Notes: a model not told the origin generated them from the letters alone. A DNA stretch of 64,000 nucleotides from Zoogloeaceae bacterium (GCA_031287525.1 JAITSU010000035.1:40591-104590), one strand, 5' to 3'. Shown: positions 8,715 through 18,893, counted from the first letter of the stretch. Program-made: numbers and translations.

Positions 8715-9128
8715 TTATCGGGGGTAGACCGCAGGCAGGGTCGTAACAGGAACGCTGAAATCAATAGCGGCAACTTCCGCCGGGGTCAAAATCCAGACGC
8801 GCCACACATTGATACCGCCAGCGTCCATCTGGTAAAGCACGTGAAAATTGGAACCCATCAACATACTCGGCAACACGATGCGATTGGCTTCGTTGCGAAT
8901 CTGCAAACCGGGCGCAGCCGAAAAGGTTTTGTGGTTGATGACCACCTGCCCCATCGCGGGAGCTTCCCGCAAAATACCCGCCTGTACACCGGCAGGGAAG
9001 GCGCGCATCCCCGCAGGCACAGAAACAGACTGCGGCGGCTGGGGCGCTTCGGCGGGGGCATCGAGGATGGCGGACACAATGCCGCTCACGATGGCGGAGG
9101 CAAGAGAGGACAGAGGCATGAGCGGCAT
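8715..9128 (-). CDS. Hypothetical protein upstream of miaB
   Basis: I do not recognise this family. The protein is about 137 residues from the ATG at 9128; a second ATG at 9119 is possible. The N-terminus is hydrophobic and rich in Ser, Ala, Ile and Val ([14 protein letters not shown]), suggesting a signal or membrane-associated helix, followed by a proline-rich linker ([10 protein letters not shown]). The rest contains a [20 protein letters not shown] segment and a [20 protein letters not shown] segment. The open frame continues up to 9197, but that would run through the tRNA promoter at 9150-9178, which argues for the shorter form. It lies 26 bases before miaB and may be co-transcribed with it. 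Confidence 0.6.
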   Translation of the reverse strand: MPLMPLSSLASAIVSGIVSAILDAPAEAPQPPQSVSVPAGMRAFPAGVQAGILREAPAMGQVVINHKTFSAAPGLQIRNEANRIVLPSMLMGSNFHVLYQMDAGGINVWRVWILTPAEVAAIDFSVPVTTLPAVYPR

Positions 9129-9149
9129 TATAGACCCATTTTGGCAAAG

Positions 9150-9178
9150 TTGACCATGTTTCATTCCACTCCTATAAT
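9150..9178 (+). promoter_or_regulatory. Sigma-70 type promoter of the tRNA-Met gene
   Basis: TTGACC at 9150-9155 and TATAAT at 9173-9178 are separated by 17 bases. Transcription would begin near 9185, about 30 bases before the mature tRNA. Confidence 0.8.
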
Positions 9179-9213
9179 CCGCCGCCTTCGTGGTCATTAT
9201 GCGAGGTCATCGT

Positions 9214-9290
9214 GGTGATGTAGCTCAGATGGTTAGAGCGATGGATTCATAACCCATAGGTCGGCGGTTCGACTCCGCCCATCACCACCA
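9214..9290 (+). tRNA. tRNA-Met (CAU anticodon)
   Basis: The 77-base gene folds into a full cloverleaf. The acceptor arms GGTGATG and CATCACC are perfect, the D stem is GCTC/GAGC and the T stem is GGCGG/CCGCC with a TTCGACT loop. The anticodon loop TTCATAA carries CAT. The 3' CCA is encoded. The anticodon stem has four pairs plus one A-C mismatch next to the loop. It is most likely the elongator methionine tRNA. The lysidine-modified isoleucine tRNA also has a CAU anticodon and cannot be excluded by eye. It is not the initiator, because the first acceptor pair is G-C. Confidence 0.93.
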
Positions 9291-9308
9291 ATTCCTTGCG
9301 AAGAAATC

Positions 9309-9336
9309 AAAAAAGCCGGTCGAAACCGGCTTTTTT
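9309..9336 (+). terminator. Rho-independent terminator after tRNA-Met
   Basis: The stem AAGCCGGT / ACCGGCTT with a CGAA tetraloop is followed by six T residues and preceded by six A residues. It can therefore work in both directions and may also end the minus-strand transcript of the HDOD gene. Confidence 0.9.
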
Positions 9337-9395
9337 ATTGGCTTGAGCGTCGATTTGATGATTCCTGAAATCGCCATGGGGATGGAGCGTAAAGC

Positions 9396-10913
9396 CTAAT
9401 CCGCCCCGATCAGCGTCATTTCGTGCGCCCAGGCGAGGGCGTCGAAGACGGCGAGGTTGACGGTGCGGTCGGAGAGTCCCAGCGCGGCGGCGCGTTCCGC
9501 GATGGATTCGGGATTCATGCTTTCGCAGGCTTCCGTCAACGCCAGAAATTGCGCCAGCGTACCTTCCCTGCGCGTCAGCGCGGCGACGACGGCGGGGGGA
9601 ATCTGGATTTTCCGGGTGAGTTCTTCCAGCGGTTCGCCCATGAGTTGATCGAGCAGGGAGAACAAGCCGGTCAGAAACAGGGCGTCGGTCGACACCTCCG
9701 CCATACCCGCCTGCGCCGCCTGTTTGCCCAACCGCTCCATCAGCGCCGCGCGCGCCAACGCCTGTTCGGTCAATGCCCATTCATAATAGCCGGGGTCGGT
9801 GACATTGAACAGCAGGAAGGAAAGCCAGCGGTAGAGATTGTTGCGCCCCAACAGGGTCAACGCCTGATCCAGATTGTCGATTTGGCGATACAGCCCGAAA
9901 ACCGGCGCATTCACGTAACGCAGCAGGCGGTAGGAGAGCACCGGGTCTTGCCGCAATTCCTGCGTCAGTTTTCGCGTTTCTTCGTCGTGGCGCAGGTCGT
10001 TCAAGAGTTGCATGATTCGCAGACGATTCGCCGCGCTTTTGGAGATTTTTTGCGCGGCGCGGTTGTTGATGAACGAGCCACGGAAAATGTCGAAACCCAG
10101 CCGGTAGCAGAGTTTGAAATCGTCCGGTTTGGCAAGGTCGCTGGCAATCAGGCGCAGAGGTCGGGCTTCGGCGTCCGCGTGACTGACCGCTTGCAGTTCC
10201 GGGTTCAGGCGCGTGACCTGACGGAAGCGGTTAACCTGATCGGAAAACGCCTCGTCGGAAGCGTCGCCCGCGTATTCCGACCACGCCACCTGAACGAAAT
10301 CAAGATAGGGCAGGAGTTTCAGCCACGCCAGTTCCGCTGATGATGTCGCCGAGTATTGGCGCTGCCATTTCAGACCGACGCGAATCCCGTCGGCGCGCAG
10401 TTGTACGACGGACTGCTTGACGCTCGCCATCGTTGAGGCATCAAGCTGCGCGCCGTTGTCGGCAAAGGCGAGGGAGAGCGCGATATTCTGGCGGGGCAGA
10501 CGGGCAAGCGCGGGGTGCGCGAGCGAAGCCGGAGAAATTTCAATCAGCGCGAGGCGTTTGCCCAGCAGGGAGTCCAGTTTCAAATCCGCCAGATGGCTCA
10601 TCAACACTTCATCGTAGTATTGATGCACCAGCGAGCGTTTTTCCATGATGCGCGACTGCAACTGCTGCGGATGGCTGAACTCGTAACCCAAAATTCTCTG
10701 GTCGCGCCCCACCAGGGCTTCGCGGCAGATGAAGGCGGGCAGACGCGCCTCAAGCGCCGGTTCGGGTTCCGGTTCTGGCGTGGGGGGCGCGGTTGCCGCT
10801 ATTTTTGGCGGCGGCGCGCTGATCTGTGGCGCAAGACGCTCCGGCGCGGGAGTATCCGCCGAAGACGCCTGTTCCGTGTGATTTCCGAATATTCCACGAA
10901 GAAAACCCAGCAT
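9396..10913 (-). CDS. EAL-like/HDOD signalling protein
   Basis: The 505-residue protein has a proline-rich, low-complexity N-terminus (to about residue 55), an EAL-like domain (about 60-270) and an HDOD domain (about 275-480). The EAL part keeps the fold pattern but lacks a recognisable EAL signature, starting instead FICREALVGRDQRILGYEF. It is therefore probably an inactive c-di-GMP phosphodiesterase fold, as in YuxH-type proteins. The HDOD part shows RIMQLLNDLRHDEETRKLTQ, SYRLLRYVNAPVFG and ALTLLGRNNLYRWL. Such proteins are linked to signalling and motility or stress control; no partner is evident here. Confidence 0.85.
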   Translation of the reverse strand: MLGFLRGIFGNHTEQASSADTPAPERLAPQISAPPPKIAATAPPTPEPEPEPALEARLPAFICREALVGRDQRILGYEFSHPQQLQSRIMEKRSLVHQYYDEVLMSHLADLKLDSLLGKRLALIEISPASLAHPALARLPRQNIALSLAFADNGAQLDASTMASVKQSVVQLRADGIRVGLKWQRQYSATSSAELAWLKLLPYLDFVQVAWSEYAGDASDEAFSDQVNRFRQVTRLNPELQAVSHADAEARPLRLIASDLAKPDDFKLCYRLGFDIFRGSFINNRAAQKISKSAANRLRIMQLLNDLRHDEETRKLTQELRQDPVLSYRLLRYVNAPVFGLYRQIDNLDQALTLLGRNNLYRWLSFLLFNVTDPGYYEWALTEQALARAALMERLGKQAAQAGMAEVSTDALFLTGLFSLLDQLMGEPLEELTRKIQIPPAVVAALTRREGTLAQFLALTEACESMNPESIAERAAALGLSDRTVNLAVFDALAWAHEMTLIGAD

Positions 10914-11045
10914 ATTGTCCTGCCTCTGTTGTTTTGCCGTCGTCGTGGATTGTTACTGCGGAAGCGGACAAAAGCAACCGCTTTGGGCACAAGGAAATAT
11001 GTAATTGCCAAATGCCATGAGAGGGGCAGGGAAATTCAGGCGTCG

Positions 11046-11435
11046 TTATCCGTTTTCGTTGTCCGCCGCATTTGCCGCTTCGCTGTCGTGCGAGAGCGCC
11101 GCCGCTTCGTCGATCAGTTTGGAGAGACTTGCCCCGCGTTCCAGCGAATCGTCATGGATGAAGTGGAGTTCGGGCAGGGTATGGATGCGAATGCGGCGAC
11201 CCAGTTCGCGGCGCAAAAAACCGGCGGCGCGGGCAAGCCCGGACTGGATTTCCGGCAGATGGGAAATGTCCAGCGTGGTGAAAAACACCTTGGCATGGGC
11301 GTAGTCGGGCGTCAGTTCAATGGCCGTGAGGCTGATCATGCCCACGCGCGGGTCTTTCAGTTCGCCACGAATAATCTCCGCCAAATCGCGGCGGATTTGT
11401 TCGGAGATGCGGTCAGAACGGGAAAAGTTTTTCAT
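11046..11435 (-). CDS. rbfA: Ribosome-binding factor A
   Basis: This 129-residue KH-fold factor binds the 30S subunit and assists late maturation of the 16S rRNA 5' end. The family segments [48 protein letters not shown] and [15 protein letters not shown] are present. I chose the ATG at 11435, which gives the normal N-terminus; a further in-frame start at 11480 adds 15 atypical residues. It is the last gene of rimP-nusA-infB-rbfA. Its acidic tail ([13 protein letters not shown]) is unremarkable. A large double palindrome separates it from infB. Confidence 0.95.
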   Translation of the reverse strand: MKNFSRSDRISEQIRRDLAEIIRGELKDPRVGMISLTAIELTPDYAHAKVFFTTLDISHLPEIQSGLARAAGFLRRELGRRIRIHTLPELHFIHDDSLERGASLSKLIDEAAALSHDSEAANAADNENG

Positions 11436-11493
11436 GGGGGTGATTCCTTCAGGCAAGGTCAGACGTTTTTGGGCGACCAAACGGGATTATATC

Positions 11494-11579
11494 GTGGCGG
11501 GAGCATCCTGCTCCCGTACCCATACCCTGCGGGAGCAGGATGCTCCCGCCACCATGCAGGACGCCTGAGGCGTCCTGCT
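11494..11579. repeat. Nested palindromes between infB and rbfA
   Basis: Two 23-base arms (11494-11516 and 11530-11552) are perfect inverted repeats. Each arm also contains its own small hairpin (GGGAGCA / TGCTCCC). A second perfect hairpin follows, GCAGGACGCC-tga-GGCGTCCTGC at 11557-11579. The element lies within a co-directional operon and may affect the mRNA level of rbfA. It lacks a T run. Confidence 0.85.
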
Positions 11580-11607
11580 GTCACCTGTCACCTGATTCCT
11601 GACTACA
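11580..11607. repeat. Short TGTCACC/TCAGG-type dispersed repeat
   Basis: The tract contains two TGTCACC units followed by TGATTCCTGA and runs into the infB stop codon. Similar tracts made of TCAGG, GACAGG and GGAATCA words occur at 25016-25078 and 63862-63888. Confidence 0.5.
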
Positions 11608-14527
11608 GGCTACGCGCGACTTCCTGCACTTCGTAGATTTCCAGAATGTCGCCTTCTTGCAGGTCGTTGTAATTTTTCAGCGACAGACCGCAATCGGTAC
11701 CCGCCTTGACTTCCTTGACATCATCCTTGTAGTGCTTCAAAGAGGCGAGTTCGCCGTCCCATTGCACAACATGGTTACGCAGCAGGCGGACGCGGGAAGT
11801 ACGGCGGATGACGCCATCCTGCACCTGACAACCGGCGATGGTGCCGACCTTGGCGATGCTGAAGACCTGACGGACTTCCACCTGTCCGGTGACGATTTCG
11901 CGTTTTTCCGGCGACAACATGCCGGAGAGCGCGGCTTTCACTTCGTCCACGGCATCGTAAATGACATTGTAGTAGCGAATATCGACGCCGAAGCTTTCCG
12001 CCAGCTTTCTCGCGCCAGCGTCGGCGCGGATATTGAAGGCGATGATAACGGCCCCCGACGCCTGCGCCAGATTCACGTCGGATTCGCTGATGCCGCCGAC
12101 CGCGCCGTGAATGACATTGACGCGCACTTCGTTGGTCGACAGTTTGGCGAGGGCGTGCGCCAGGGCTTCCTGCGAGCCTTGTACGTCCGCCTTGATGATC
12201 AGCGGCAAGCTTTTGACTTCGCCTTCGCCCATCTGGTCAAACATGGATTCGAGCTTGGCGGCCTGTTGTCTGGCGAGCTTGACATCGCGGAACTTGCCTT
12301 GCCGGAAAAGGGCGATTTCGCGCGCCTTCTTTTCGTCGGCGAGCACAATGGCTTCTTCGCCCGCCGCCGGAACATCGGAAAGACCGAGAATTTCCACAGG
12401 GATGGAAGGCCCGGCTTCCTTGACGCTCTTGCCGTTCTCATCGAGCATGGCGCGGATTTTGCCGAATACCGGCCCTGCCAGCAGCATGTCGCCCTGTTTC
12501 AGCGTGCCGGATTGCACCAGCATGGTTGCCACGGGGCCGCGTCCCTTGTCCAGACGGGCTTCGATAATCAAGCCCTTGGCGGAAACCGCCTGCGGCGCTT
12601 TCAGTTCCAGCACTTCGGCTTGCAGCAACACCTGTTCCAAAAGACCGTCGATGTTGATGCCTTTTTTGGCGGACACGTGGATGAAGGGCGAATCGCCGCC
12701 GTATTCTTCCGGCACGACACCTTCGGCGACGAGTTCCTGCTTGACCCGTTCGGGATTGGCTTCGGGTTTGTCGATTTTGTTGACCGCCACCACGATGGGT
12801 ACATTCGCCGCCTTGGCGTGGTGGATGGCTTCCTTGGTTTGCGGCATCACGCCGTCATCGGCGGCGACCACCAGAATCACGATGTCGGTGGCTTGCGCGC
12901 CCCGCGCCCGCATCGCGGTAAAGGCTTCGTGACCGGGTGTGTCGAGGAAGGTAATCATGCCGCGATCGGTTTCGACATGGTAAGCGCCGATGTGTTGCGT
13001 GATGCCGCCCGCTTCGCCGGAGGCAACCTTGGCGCGGCGGATGGAATCCAGCAGCGAGGTCTTGCCGTGGTCGACGTGCCCCATGACCGTGACCACCGGA
13101 GCGCGTGGCAGGGCGGGCACGTCGGCATGAGTGTCCGCGCCACCTTCAACAAGGAAGGCGTCCGGGTCGTCCAGACGGGCGGCGACGGCGGTGTGACCCA
13201 TTTCCTCAACGACAATCATCGCGGTTTCCTGGTCGAGAATCTGGTTAATCGTCACCATCGACCCCATTTTCATCAGGGTCTTGATGACTTCGCTGGCTTT
13301 GACCGCCATCTTGTGCGCGAGGTCGGCGACAGAAACGGTTTCAGGAACATGGACTTCACGCACAATGGGTTCGGTCGGTGCCTGGAAGCTGCCTTCGCCG
13401 GTATCGACGCCGCCGCGACCATTGTTGCCGCCGCCCTTCTTGCCGTGGCGACCGTCTTTCCAACCTTCGCCGCCGGTATTGCCGCGCGTCTTGATGCCTT
13501 TTTTCTTGCCGTCCCGCGCTTCTTTGCCCTTGACGCCCTTCTTTTCGCCTTCCGGCTTTTTGTGCAGGGTCTTGCCTTTTTCGGCGGGCTTGCCTTCTTC
13601 CACCTTGGTGGCGGCCTGGCGGGCGGCTTCGGCGGCCTTGGCGGCGACCTGTTTTTCTTCCGCTTCGCGGCGCAGGCGGATGAGTTCGACCTGACGCTCC
13701 TGTTTTTCCTTGAATTCCCGTTCCTGACGTTCCAGCAATTCGCGGTGACGACGCTCTTCGTCGGCGCGCGCCTTCAACTCCGCCTCGTCCAGAAAAGAGT
13801 GTTTGACGATGGTTTTGGTCTTGCGTACCGGCGCTTTGGCGGCTTCGCCTTTGGCGGCGGCAGCGGGTTGTTGTTTGGCAGGCGCGGCTGTATCCGTCCT
13901 GGGCTTGGCAGGATGCCGGGCAGGGGCGTTGGCAGATTCGCCGGTTTTGGCTTTGGGCTTGGCGGCGGGCTTTTCCGCTGCTTTGTCCGCAGGCTTGCCG
14001 GCTTTTTTACCCTTGCCCGCATGGGCTTCGGGTACGGCGGGCGGCGCGGCGACATCCGCCACTTTTTCTTCCGCCTTGACCGCGACAACGGGGGGCTGCG
14101 GCGCGACGGTTTCCACAACCTCAATGACGGGCGCGGCAACCGGCGTTTCTTCGATAACGGGGGCGGCGACCGCTTCCGGCGCGCGCGCCACCGCTTCAGC
14201 CGCCAGCGCCTCGTCCTTGACGGCGGCGCTTTGCTCGTCGCGTTTGACCAGCACCCGTTTCTTGCGGACTTCCACCTGCACGGTGCGGGCGCGACCGTGG
14301 GCGTCGGTTGCCTTGATTTCGGAAGTTTCCTTGCGCGTCAGGGTAATTCTGGTTTTGCCGCCGCCGTGCGAATTGTGCAGAAACGCCAGCAATTTCGTCT
14401 TGTCCTGCTCGGTGAGGTCGTCACCGGCAGCCTTGTTCTTGACGCCCGCCTTGACGAGTTGCTCTTGCAACAAATCGACCGGCATTTTAAGTTCGTCAGC
14501 GAACTGGGAAAGTTTTGTATTTGTCAT
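11603..14527 (-). CDS. infB: Translation initiation factor IF-2
   Basis: This 974-residue GTPase delivers initiator tRNA to the 30S subunit. A small N-terminal IF2N domain (residues 1-55) is followed by a long low-complexity Ala/Lys/Pro/Glu region and a Gly/Lys-rich stretch. A second IF2N domain sits near residue 400, then the GTPase domain. G1 is [13 protein letters not shown]3 is DTPGHEAF and G4 is NKID. Domains II to IV end in an intact C-terminus ([15 protein letters not shown]). It begins 12 bases after nusA. The length and repeats of the N-terminal linker are normal for betaproteobacteria. Confidence 0.98.
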   Translation of the reverse strand: MTNTKLSQFADELKMPVDLLQEQLVKAGVKNKAAGDDLTEQDKTKLLAFLHNSHGGGKTRITLTRKETSEIKATDAHGRARTVQVEVRKKRVLVKRDEQSAAVKDEALAAEAVARAPEAVAAPVIEETPVAAPVIEVVETVAPQPPVVAVKAEEKVADVAAPPAVPEAHAGKGKKAGKPADKAAEKPAAKPKAKTGESANAPARHPAKPRTDTAAPAKQQPAAAAKGEAAKAPVRKTKTIVKHSFLDEAELKARADEERRHRELLERQEREFKEKQERQVELIRLRREAEEKQVAAKAAEAARQAATKVEEGKPAEKGKTLHKKPEGEKKGVKGKEARDGKKKGIKTRGNTGGEGWKDGRHGKKGGGNNGRGGVDTGEGSFQAPTEPIVREVHVPETVSVADLAHKMAVKASEVIKTLMKMGSMVTINQILDQETAMIVVEEMGHTAVAARLDDPDAFLVEGGADTHADVPALPRAPVVTVMGHVDHGKTSLLDSIRRAKVASGEAGGITQHIGAYHVETDRGMITFLDTPGHEAFTAMRARGAQATDIVILVVAADDGVMPQTKEAIHHAKAANVPIVVAVNKIDKPEANPERVKQELVAEGVVPEEYGGDSPFIHVSAKKGINIDGLLEQVLLQAEVLELKAPQAVSAKGLIIEARLDKGRGPVATMLVQSGTLKQGDMLLAGPVFGKIRAMLDENGKSVKEAGPSIPVEILGLSDVPAAGEEAIVLADEKKAREIALFRQGKFRDVKLARQQAAKLESMFDQMGEGEVKSLPLIIKADVQGSQEALAHALAKLSTNEVRVNVIHGAVGGISESDVNLAQASGAVIIAFNIRADAGARKLAESFGVDIRYYNVIYDAVDEVKAALSGMLSPEKREIVTGQVEVRQVFSIAKVGTIAGCQVQDGVIRRTSRVRLLRNHVVQWDGELASLKHYKDDVKEVKAGTDCGLSLKNYNDLQEGDILEIYEVQEVARSL

Positions 14528-14539
14528 GGTATTTTCCCT

Positions 14540-16012
14540 TTACTCAAACCAGTGAGCGCGGGCCTTGAGAATCAGGGCCTTCGCCTTTTCTTCCTCCATC
14601 CCGGTGATTTCGATCAGCTCATCCACGGCCAGTTCAGCCAGTTCATCCCGTGTCTTGACGTTCTGCGCGAGCAGCTTGCCCGCCAGTTCGTTGTCCATCC
14701 CTTCGAGATTCAGGAGCGCCTCGTCGACTTCTTCCAGTTTTTCCTCGGCGACAATCGCCTCGGTGAGCAGGATGTTGCGCGCGCGGTTACGCAACTCATT
14801 GATCAGGTCTTCGTCCAGACCTTCGATTTCCAGCATTTCCGCCAGAGGCACATAGGCGATTTCTTCCAGCGCCGAGAAACCTTCGCCAATCAACAGGTCG
14901 GCGAGTTCTTCGTCGATGTCCAGTTTTTCCATGAACAGGACGCGGGTGTTGGCGGTTTCGGCTTCCTGCCGTTTTTCCGATTCTTCCCGCGTCATCAGGT
15001 TGATGGTCCACGCGGTCAATTCCGACGCCAGACGCACATTTTGCCCGCCCTTGCCGATGGCGGCGGCGAGGTTGGCTTCTTCCACCACCACGTCCATCGC
15101 GTGTTTTTCTTCGTCGACCACGATGGATGAGACTTCCGCCGGAGCCAGCGCGCCGATGACAAATTGCGCCGGATCAGCCGACCACAACACGATGTCGATG
15201 GGTTCCTCGGCGATTTCGTTCCGCACCGCCATGACGCGCGTGCCGCGCATCCCGACGCAAGTGCCGATGGGGTCGACGCGCGGGTCGTTCGACTTGACGG
15301 CGATTTTGGCGCGCATTCCGGGGTCGCGGGCGCAGGCTTTGAGTTCCATCAGACCGTCTTCGATTTCCGGCACTTCCAGTTCAAACAGGCGCATGATGAA
15401 TTCCGGCGCGGTGCGTGAGAGCACAATTTGCGGTCCGCGCACGGTACGGTCAATTTTCAGCAGATAGGCTTTCACGCGGTCGCCGACGCGCAGATTTTCC
15501 TTCGGAATCATCTGGTCGCGCGGCAGCAGGGCTTCAATCTTGCCCGCTTCGACAATGGCGTTGCCGCGCTCCATGCGCTTGATGGTGCCGGAAACAATGT
15601 GTTCCTTGCGTTCCAGAAAGTCATTCAAAATCTGTTCGCGCTCGGCGTCACGGATTTTTTGCAGAATCACCTGCTTCGCCGCCTGCGCGCCGATGCGCCC
15701 GAAGTCGATGGGTTCGAGGGATTCTTCCAGATAATCGCCGATTTCCACCCCGGCGTCGTCCTGCTTCGCTTCGGAAAGCGGCGACTGGGTGAATTCGTTG
15801 ACGTATTCCGCGTCGTCCACCACCAGCCAGCGGCGGAAAGATTCAAACTCGCCGGTGTTGCGGTCAATCGTGACCCACACATCCGCCTCATCATGGATGC
15901 GTTTCTTGGTCGCTGACGCCAGCGCCATTTCAAGCGCGCCGAACACCACGTCACGCGCCACATTTTTTTCCCGCGCCAGCGCGTCCACCAACAGCAAAAT
16001 TTCACGACTCAT
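14540..16012 (-). CDS. nusA: Transcription termination/antitermination factor NusA
   Basis: NusA binds RNA polymerase and nascent RNA to control pausing, termination and antitermination. The 490-residue protein has the N-terminal polymerase-binding domain ([18 protein letters not shown]), an S1 domain (near [19 protein letters not shown]), KH domains (near [18 protein letters not shown] and [17 protein letters not shown]) and two acidic C-terminal repeats. I chose the ATG at 16012; the longer open frame upstream is a shadow of rimP. The start overlaps rimP by 11 bases, consistent with coupling. Confidence 0.97.
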   Translation of the reverse strand: MSREILLLVDALAREKNVARDVVFGALEMALASATKKRIHDEADVWVTIDRNTGEFESFRRWLVVDDAEYVNEFTQSPLSEAKQDDAGVEIGDYLEESLEPIDFGRIGAQAAKQVILQKIRDAEREQILNDFLERKEHIVSGTIKRMERGNAIVEAGKIEALLPRDQMIPKENLRVGDRVKAYLLKIDRTVRGPQIVLSRTAPEFIMRLFELEVPEIEDGLMELKACARDPGMRAKIAVKSNDPRVDPIGTCVGMRGTRVMAVRNEIAEEPIDIVLWSADPAQFVIGALAPAEVSSIVVDEEKHAMDVVVEEANLAAAIGKGGQNVRLASELTAWTINLMTREESEKRQEAETANTRVLFMEKLDIDEELADLLIGEGFSALEEIAYVPLAEMLEIEGLDEDLINELRNRARNILLTEAIVAEEKLEEVDEALLNLEGMDNELAGKLLAQNVKTRDELAELAVDELIEITGMEEEKAKALILKARAHWFE

Positions 16013-16496
16013 CGCCAGACCTCCTATTGTCAGCGCCAGAACGGTTCCCACCGAAATCGGGCGCCAAACGCGCTTTCGCGATATTTTCCAAATCCACCGC
16101 CAGTTCGCAGGCTTCGTTGCCGTCAACTTGCAGCATGACTTTTCCGTCAACAAACCCCCGCAGCCACCCGCGATAATTGCGCTGCTGCCCCGACAGAGGC
16201 ACGCGCAGGGTGAGGCGAATCTCCTCACCCACGAAGCGTTCAAAGTCACGCGCTTTTTTCAGGGGGCGGTCAAGACCGGGCGAAGAAACTTCCAGCCGGT
16301 CATAATCTACATTCTCGACTTCCAGCAGGCGCGAAAGCTGGTGGGAAACCGTCGCGCAGTCCTCCACGTCAATGCCGCCCGCCTTGTCTTGCTTGTCGAT
16401 GAAAATACGCAGCAGCCCTCTGGCGGCAAACTCCGTATCCACGAGTTCGTAGCCCAGACCGACGACCGTTTTTTCCAGCAGATTGTGTAAATCCAT
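16002..16496 (-). CDS. rimP: Ribosome maturation factor RimP
   Basis: RimP is needed for 30S subunit maturation. The 164-residue product has the N-terminal domain motif ([20 protein letters not shown]) and the segment [28 protein letters not shown], which are both typical. I chose the ATG at 16496 because it gives the standard N-terminus [11 protein letters not shown]; an upstream in-frame ATG at 16556 would overlap a likely operator-like hairpin. It is the first gene of the rimP-nusA-infB-rbfA operon. The C-terminus has an extra basic tail ([16 protein letters not shown]) overlapping nusA. Confidence 0.95.
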   Translation of the reverse strand: MDLHNLLEKTVVGLGYELVDTEFAARGLLRIFIDKQDKAGGIDVEDCATVSHQLSRLLEVENVDYDRLEVSSPGLDRPLKKARDFERFVGEEIRLTLRVPLSGQQRNYRGWLRGFVDGKVMLQVDGNEACELAVDLENIAKARLAPDFGGNRSGADNRRSGDES

Positions 16497-16540
16497 AGCC
16501 AAAAATAAAAAATGGGCATAAAGCCCACTCCCGAAAAAAG

Positions 16541-16565
16541 CCGCATGACCACTCAAAAAATGGTC
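16541..16565. repeat. Hairpin in the rimP operon leader
   Basis: ATGACCA and TGGTCAT are separated by an A-rich loop of about nine bases. The hairpin falls in the 5' leader between the promoter at 16587-16615 and the rimP start, so it could take part in the known autogenous control of nusA operons. That role is an inference. Confidence 0.5.
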
Positions 16566-16586
16566 ATCGACGGAACAAACCGCAGA

Positions 16587-16615
16587 ATTATAACGACTTT
16601 TTTCTTTTTCGGCAA
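16587..16615 (-). promoter_or_regulatory. Likely sigma-70 promoter of rimP-nusA-infB-rbfA
   Basis: On the minus strand TTGCCG (16610-16615) and a perfect TATAAT (16587-16592) are 17 bases apart. This would leave a leader of about 85 bases before rimP. Confidence 0.6.
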
Positions 16616-16686
16616 AGATTGCCAGAGGTCAAGCGTCAGGAATCCGGGGCAGGCGACACCGGCGGATGGCGTTTCGCCTGACCAGG

Positions 16687-18837
16687 CTATGTGACGACCT
16701 TCATGTATTTGCTCAACAAATCCTTCGCCGGCAGCCCCTTGTCGTAGCGGAAGCCTTGTACGAGGTGGCAACCTTCGCGGCGCAGGAAGGTTTCCTGTTC
16801 TTCGCGTTCGACGCCTTCGGCGACGACTTCCAGCCCCAATGAGTCGGAAAGCGCGATGATGGCGCGGGTGATGGCTTCGTCGTTCGCGTCCTGACCGATG
16901 TCGCGGATGAAGGAATAGTCGATTTTGAGGCGATGCACCGGCAGGCGTTTCAGGTAGCCGAACGAGGAGTAGCCGGTGCCGAAGTCATCGACCGCCAGAT
17001 AGACGCCCATGCTCTCCAGCGCGTTCAGGATTTCCAGCGCGCGTCCAGTCTGGCGCATGAGCATGGATTCGGTGACTTCCAGTTCCAGTTGTTGCGGTTT
17101 CAGGCCGCTGACTTCGAGTTGCCGCTGCACCAGACTCACAAGGTCGGTGCGTTCAAGCTGCTGCACCGAAAGATTGACGGCGATGCGCGGCACATGCAAA
17201 CCCTTTTTCTGCCATGCCGCCATCTGACGGCAGGCTTCCTGCAATACCCACGCGCCAATGTCGCTGATGATGCCGATGTCTTCGGCAATGTGAATGAAAC
17301 GATCTGGCATCACCAACCCGAGGCCGGGATTCTGCCAGCGCACCAACGCCTCCACGCCAATCAGATGGCCGGTCAAAAGATTGATTTGCGGCTGGTAGTG
17401 CAACACCAGTTCTCCACGGCTGACGACGCTACGCAGCCCGTTTTCCAACGCCAGACGCTCAAGCGCGCCCACGCTCAAACCGCTTTCAAAAAACTGATAG
17501 ATGTTACGCCCCTGGTCTTTCGCCTTGAACATCGCCAGTTCGGCGTATTTCATCAGGATGTCAACGCTGTCGCCATCTTGCGGGAAGATGCTGACACCGA
17601 TGCTGGCGGTGATGTAAATTTCCTGATCTTGCAGAATCTGCGGTTTGGCGAACATCGCCAGGATTCTGTCCGCCACCATGGTCACGTTCGCCGTGGTGGC
17701 GTTTTCTTCCAGCAGAATCATGAATTCATCGCCGCTCAGACGGGCGAGGGTATCGCTGTCGCGCAGCAGGGCGCCCATGGAACGCGCCACGACTTGCAGG
17801 AGCGCGTCGCCAACGTGATACCCCAGCGTGTCGTTCACATGTTTGAAACGGTCAAGGTCAATAAACAGCAACGCCAGTTGTTGCTGGTCGCGGCGGGCGC
17901 GTTCCAGCGCGTGTTCCAGCCTGTCCTGCAACAGCGTGCGATTGGGCAAGCCGGTGGTCGGGTCATGGTAGGCGAGAAAATCCAGATTCGCCTGGTCACG
18001 CTTCGTCTTGGAAAGGTCGCGGATAATCGCCCACCAGCCGTCGAATTCGCCCTGATCGTCAAGGGAGACGTAAAGCTGCAATTCGACGGGGAAAGTGCTG
18101 CCATCCTTTCTGATTTGTTCTTTTTCATAGAGCTTGCAAGACCCGCGCTCCCGAAGTTCCTGTTCAATGCGCGCGTCTTCCGCGTGTTGCCGCGTCGGTG
18201 TGATGTCGCGCGGCGTCAGACGCCAGAGTTCTTCTTCGGTATAGCCCAGAGGTTCCCGAAAAGCGCGATTGCTTTCGATGAAATAACCGTTCTTGTTGCA
18301 GCGGCAGTAACCATCTATCATGCCCTCATACAGCGCGCGGTAACGCAAACCTTCCATGCGGGCGCGCTCTTCCGTCTTCCGTTGAACGCTCCTGTCGCCA
18401 AACAGGACGATAAAATGCGGCTCGCCTTCAAGATCAAAGACCTTGGCCGTCAGATACAGATAGTGAAGCGTCTTGTCGCGATCCAGCATCTCCGCCGGAA
18501 AACGCAGGATTTCGCCCTTTTCGCGCAATTGTGTGAGGAAATCACGCCGCTGTTCCTGATTATGCCAGGCGTGATGACTATCCACCGTAGAATCCGCCAT
18601 TTCGTCGCGCGACCAACCCATCAACTGCTCCAGCGCGCGATTGCCGTCGACAATAATATCCCCGCTGGTGTCATCTCCAAGCTTGATGATGCAGACCGCG
18701 CCCGGAAAATTGTAGAAAGCCGCATCGAAGCAATGATTGACCCGCAGATACTGCTTATGTTGCGCCCGGTAACGCGCGTGGTAAACCAGGCACAGCGGAA
18801 CAATACAAATAAGGGCGAGCAAAAGGATGATATTCAT
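16687..18837 (-). CDS. Membrane PAS-GGDEF-EAL cyclic-di-GMP protein
   Basis: The 716-residue protein starts with one transmembrane helix (residues 2-18), followed by two PAS regions (about 30-150 and 160-285), a GGDEF domain (about 290-450) and an EAL domain (about 465-710). The diguanylate cyclase signature reads RLSGDEF rather than GGDEF. The EAL domain looks complete, with GVEALVRWQNP, NLSVQQ, EVTES, DDFGTGYSS and EGVE. It probably degrades c-di-GMP and may also make it. I chose the ATG at 18837 because an AGGAAAGAGG stretch lies just upstream; an earlier start at 18873 is possible. Confidence 0.9.
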   Translation of the reverse strand: MNIILLLALICIVPLCLVYHARYRAQHKQYLRVNHCFDAAFYNFPGAVCIIKLGDDTSGDIIVDGNRALEQLMGWSRDEMADSTVDSHHAWHNQEQRRDFLTQLREKGEILRFPAEMLDRDKTLHYLYLTAKVFDLEGEPHFIVLFGDRSVQRKTEERARMEGLRYRALYEGMIDGYCRCNKNGYFIESNRAFREPLGYTEEELWRLTPRDITPTRQHAEDARIEQELRERGSCKLYEKEQIRKDGSTFPVELQLYVSLDDQGEFDGWWAIIRDLSKTKRDQANLDFLAYHDPTTGLPNRTLLQDRLEHALERARRDQQQLALLFIDLDRFKHVNDTLGYHVGDALLQVVARSMGALLRDSDTLARLSGDEFMILLEENATTANVTMVADRILAMFAKPQILQDQEIYITASIGVSIFPQDGDSVDILMKYAELAMFKAKDQGRNIYQFFESGLSVGALERLALENGLRSVVSRGELVLHYQPQINLLTGHLIGVEALVRWQNPGLGLVMPDRFIHIAEDIGIISDIGAWVLQEACRQMAAWQKKGLHVPRIAVNLSVQQLERTDLVSLVQRQLEVSGLKPQQLELEVTESMLMRQTGRALEILNALESMGVYLAVDDFGTGYSSFGYLKRLPVHRLKIDYSFIRDIGQDANDEAITRAIIALSDSLGLEVVAEGVEREEQETFLRREGCHLVQGFRYDKGLPAKDLLSKYMKVVT

Positions 18838-18893
18838 ACGCCTCTTTCCTGCGCCAGCCATCGCCACATGCACAGGTCATAAAACGAATGTCA

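Noticed and set aside
13774..14139. Alternative minus-strand frame inside infB rich in Pro, Lys and Arg
   Set aside because: It is a shifted reading of the low-complexity IF-2 linker.
11657..15130. Very long open frame on the plus strand (over 1100 residues) opposite infB and nusA
   Set aside because: It is the complement of two strongly conserved genes; its translation is Phe/Asp/Gly-rich low-complexity sequence with no domain. Long antisense frames are common in GC-rich DNA.
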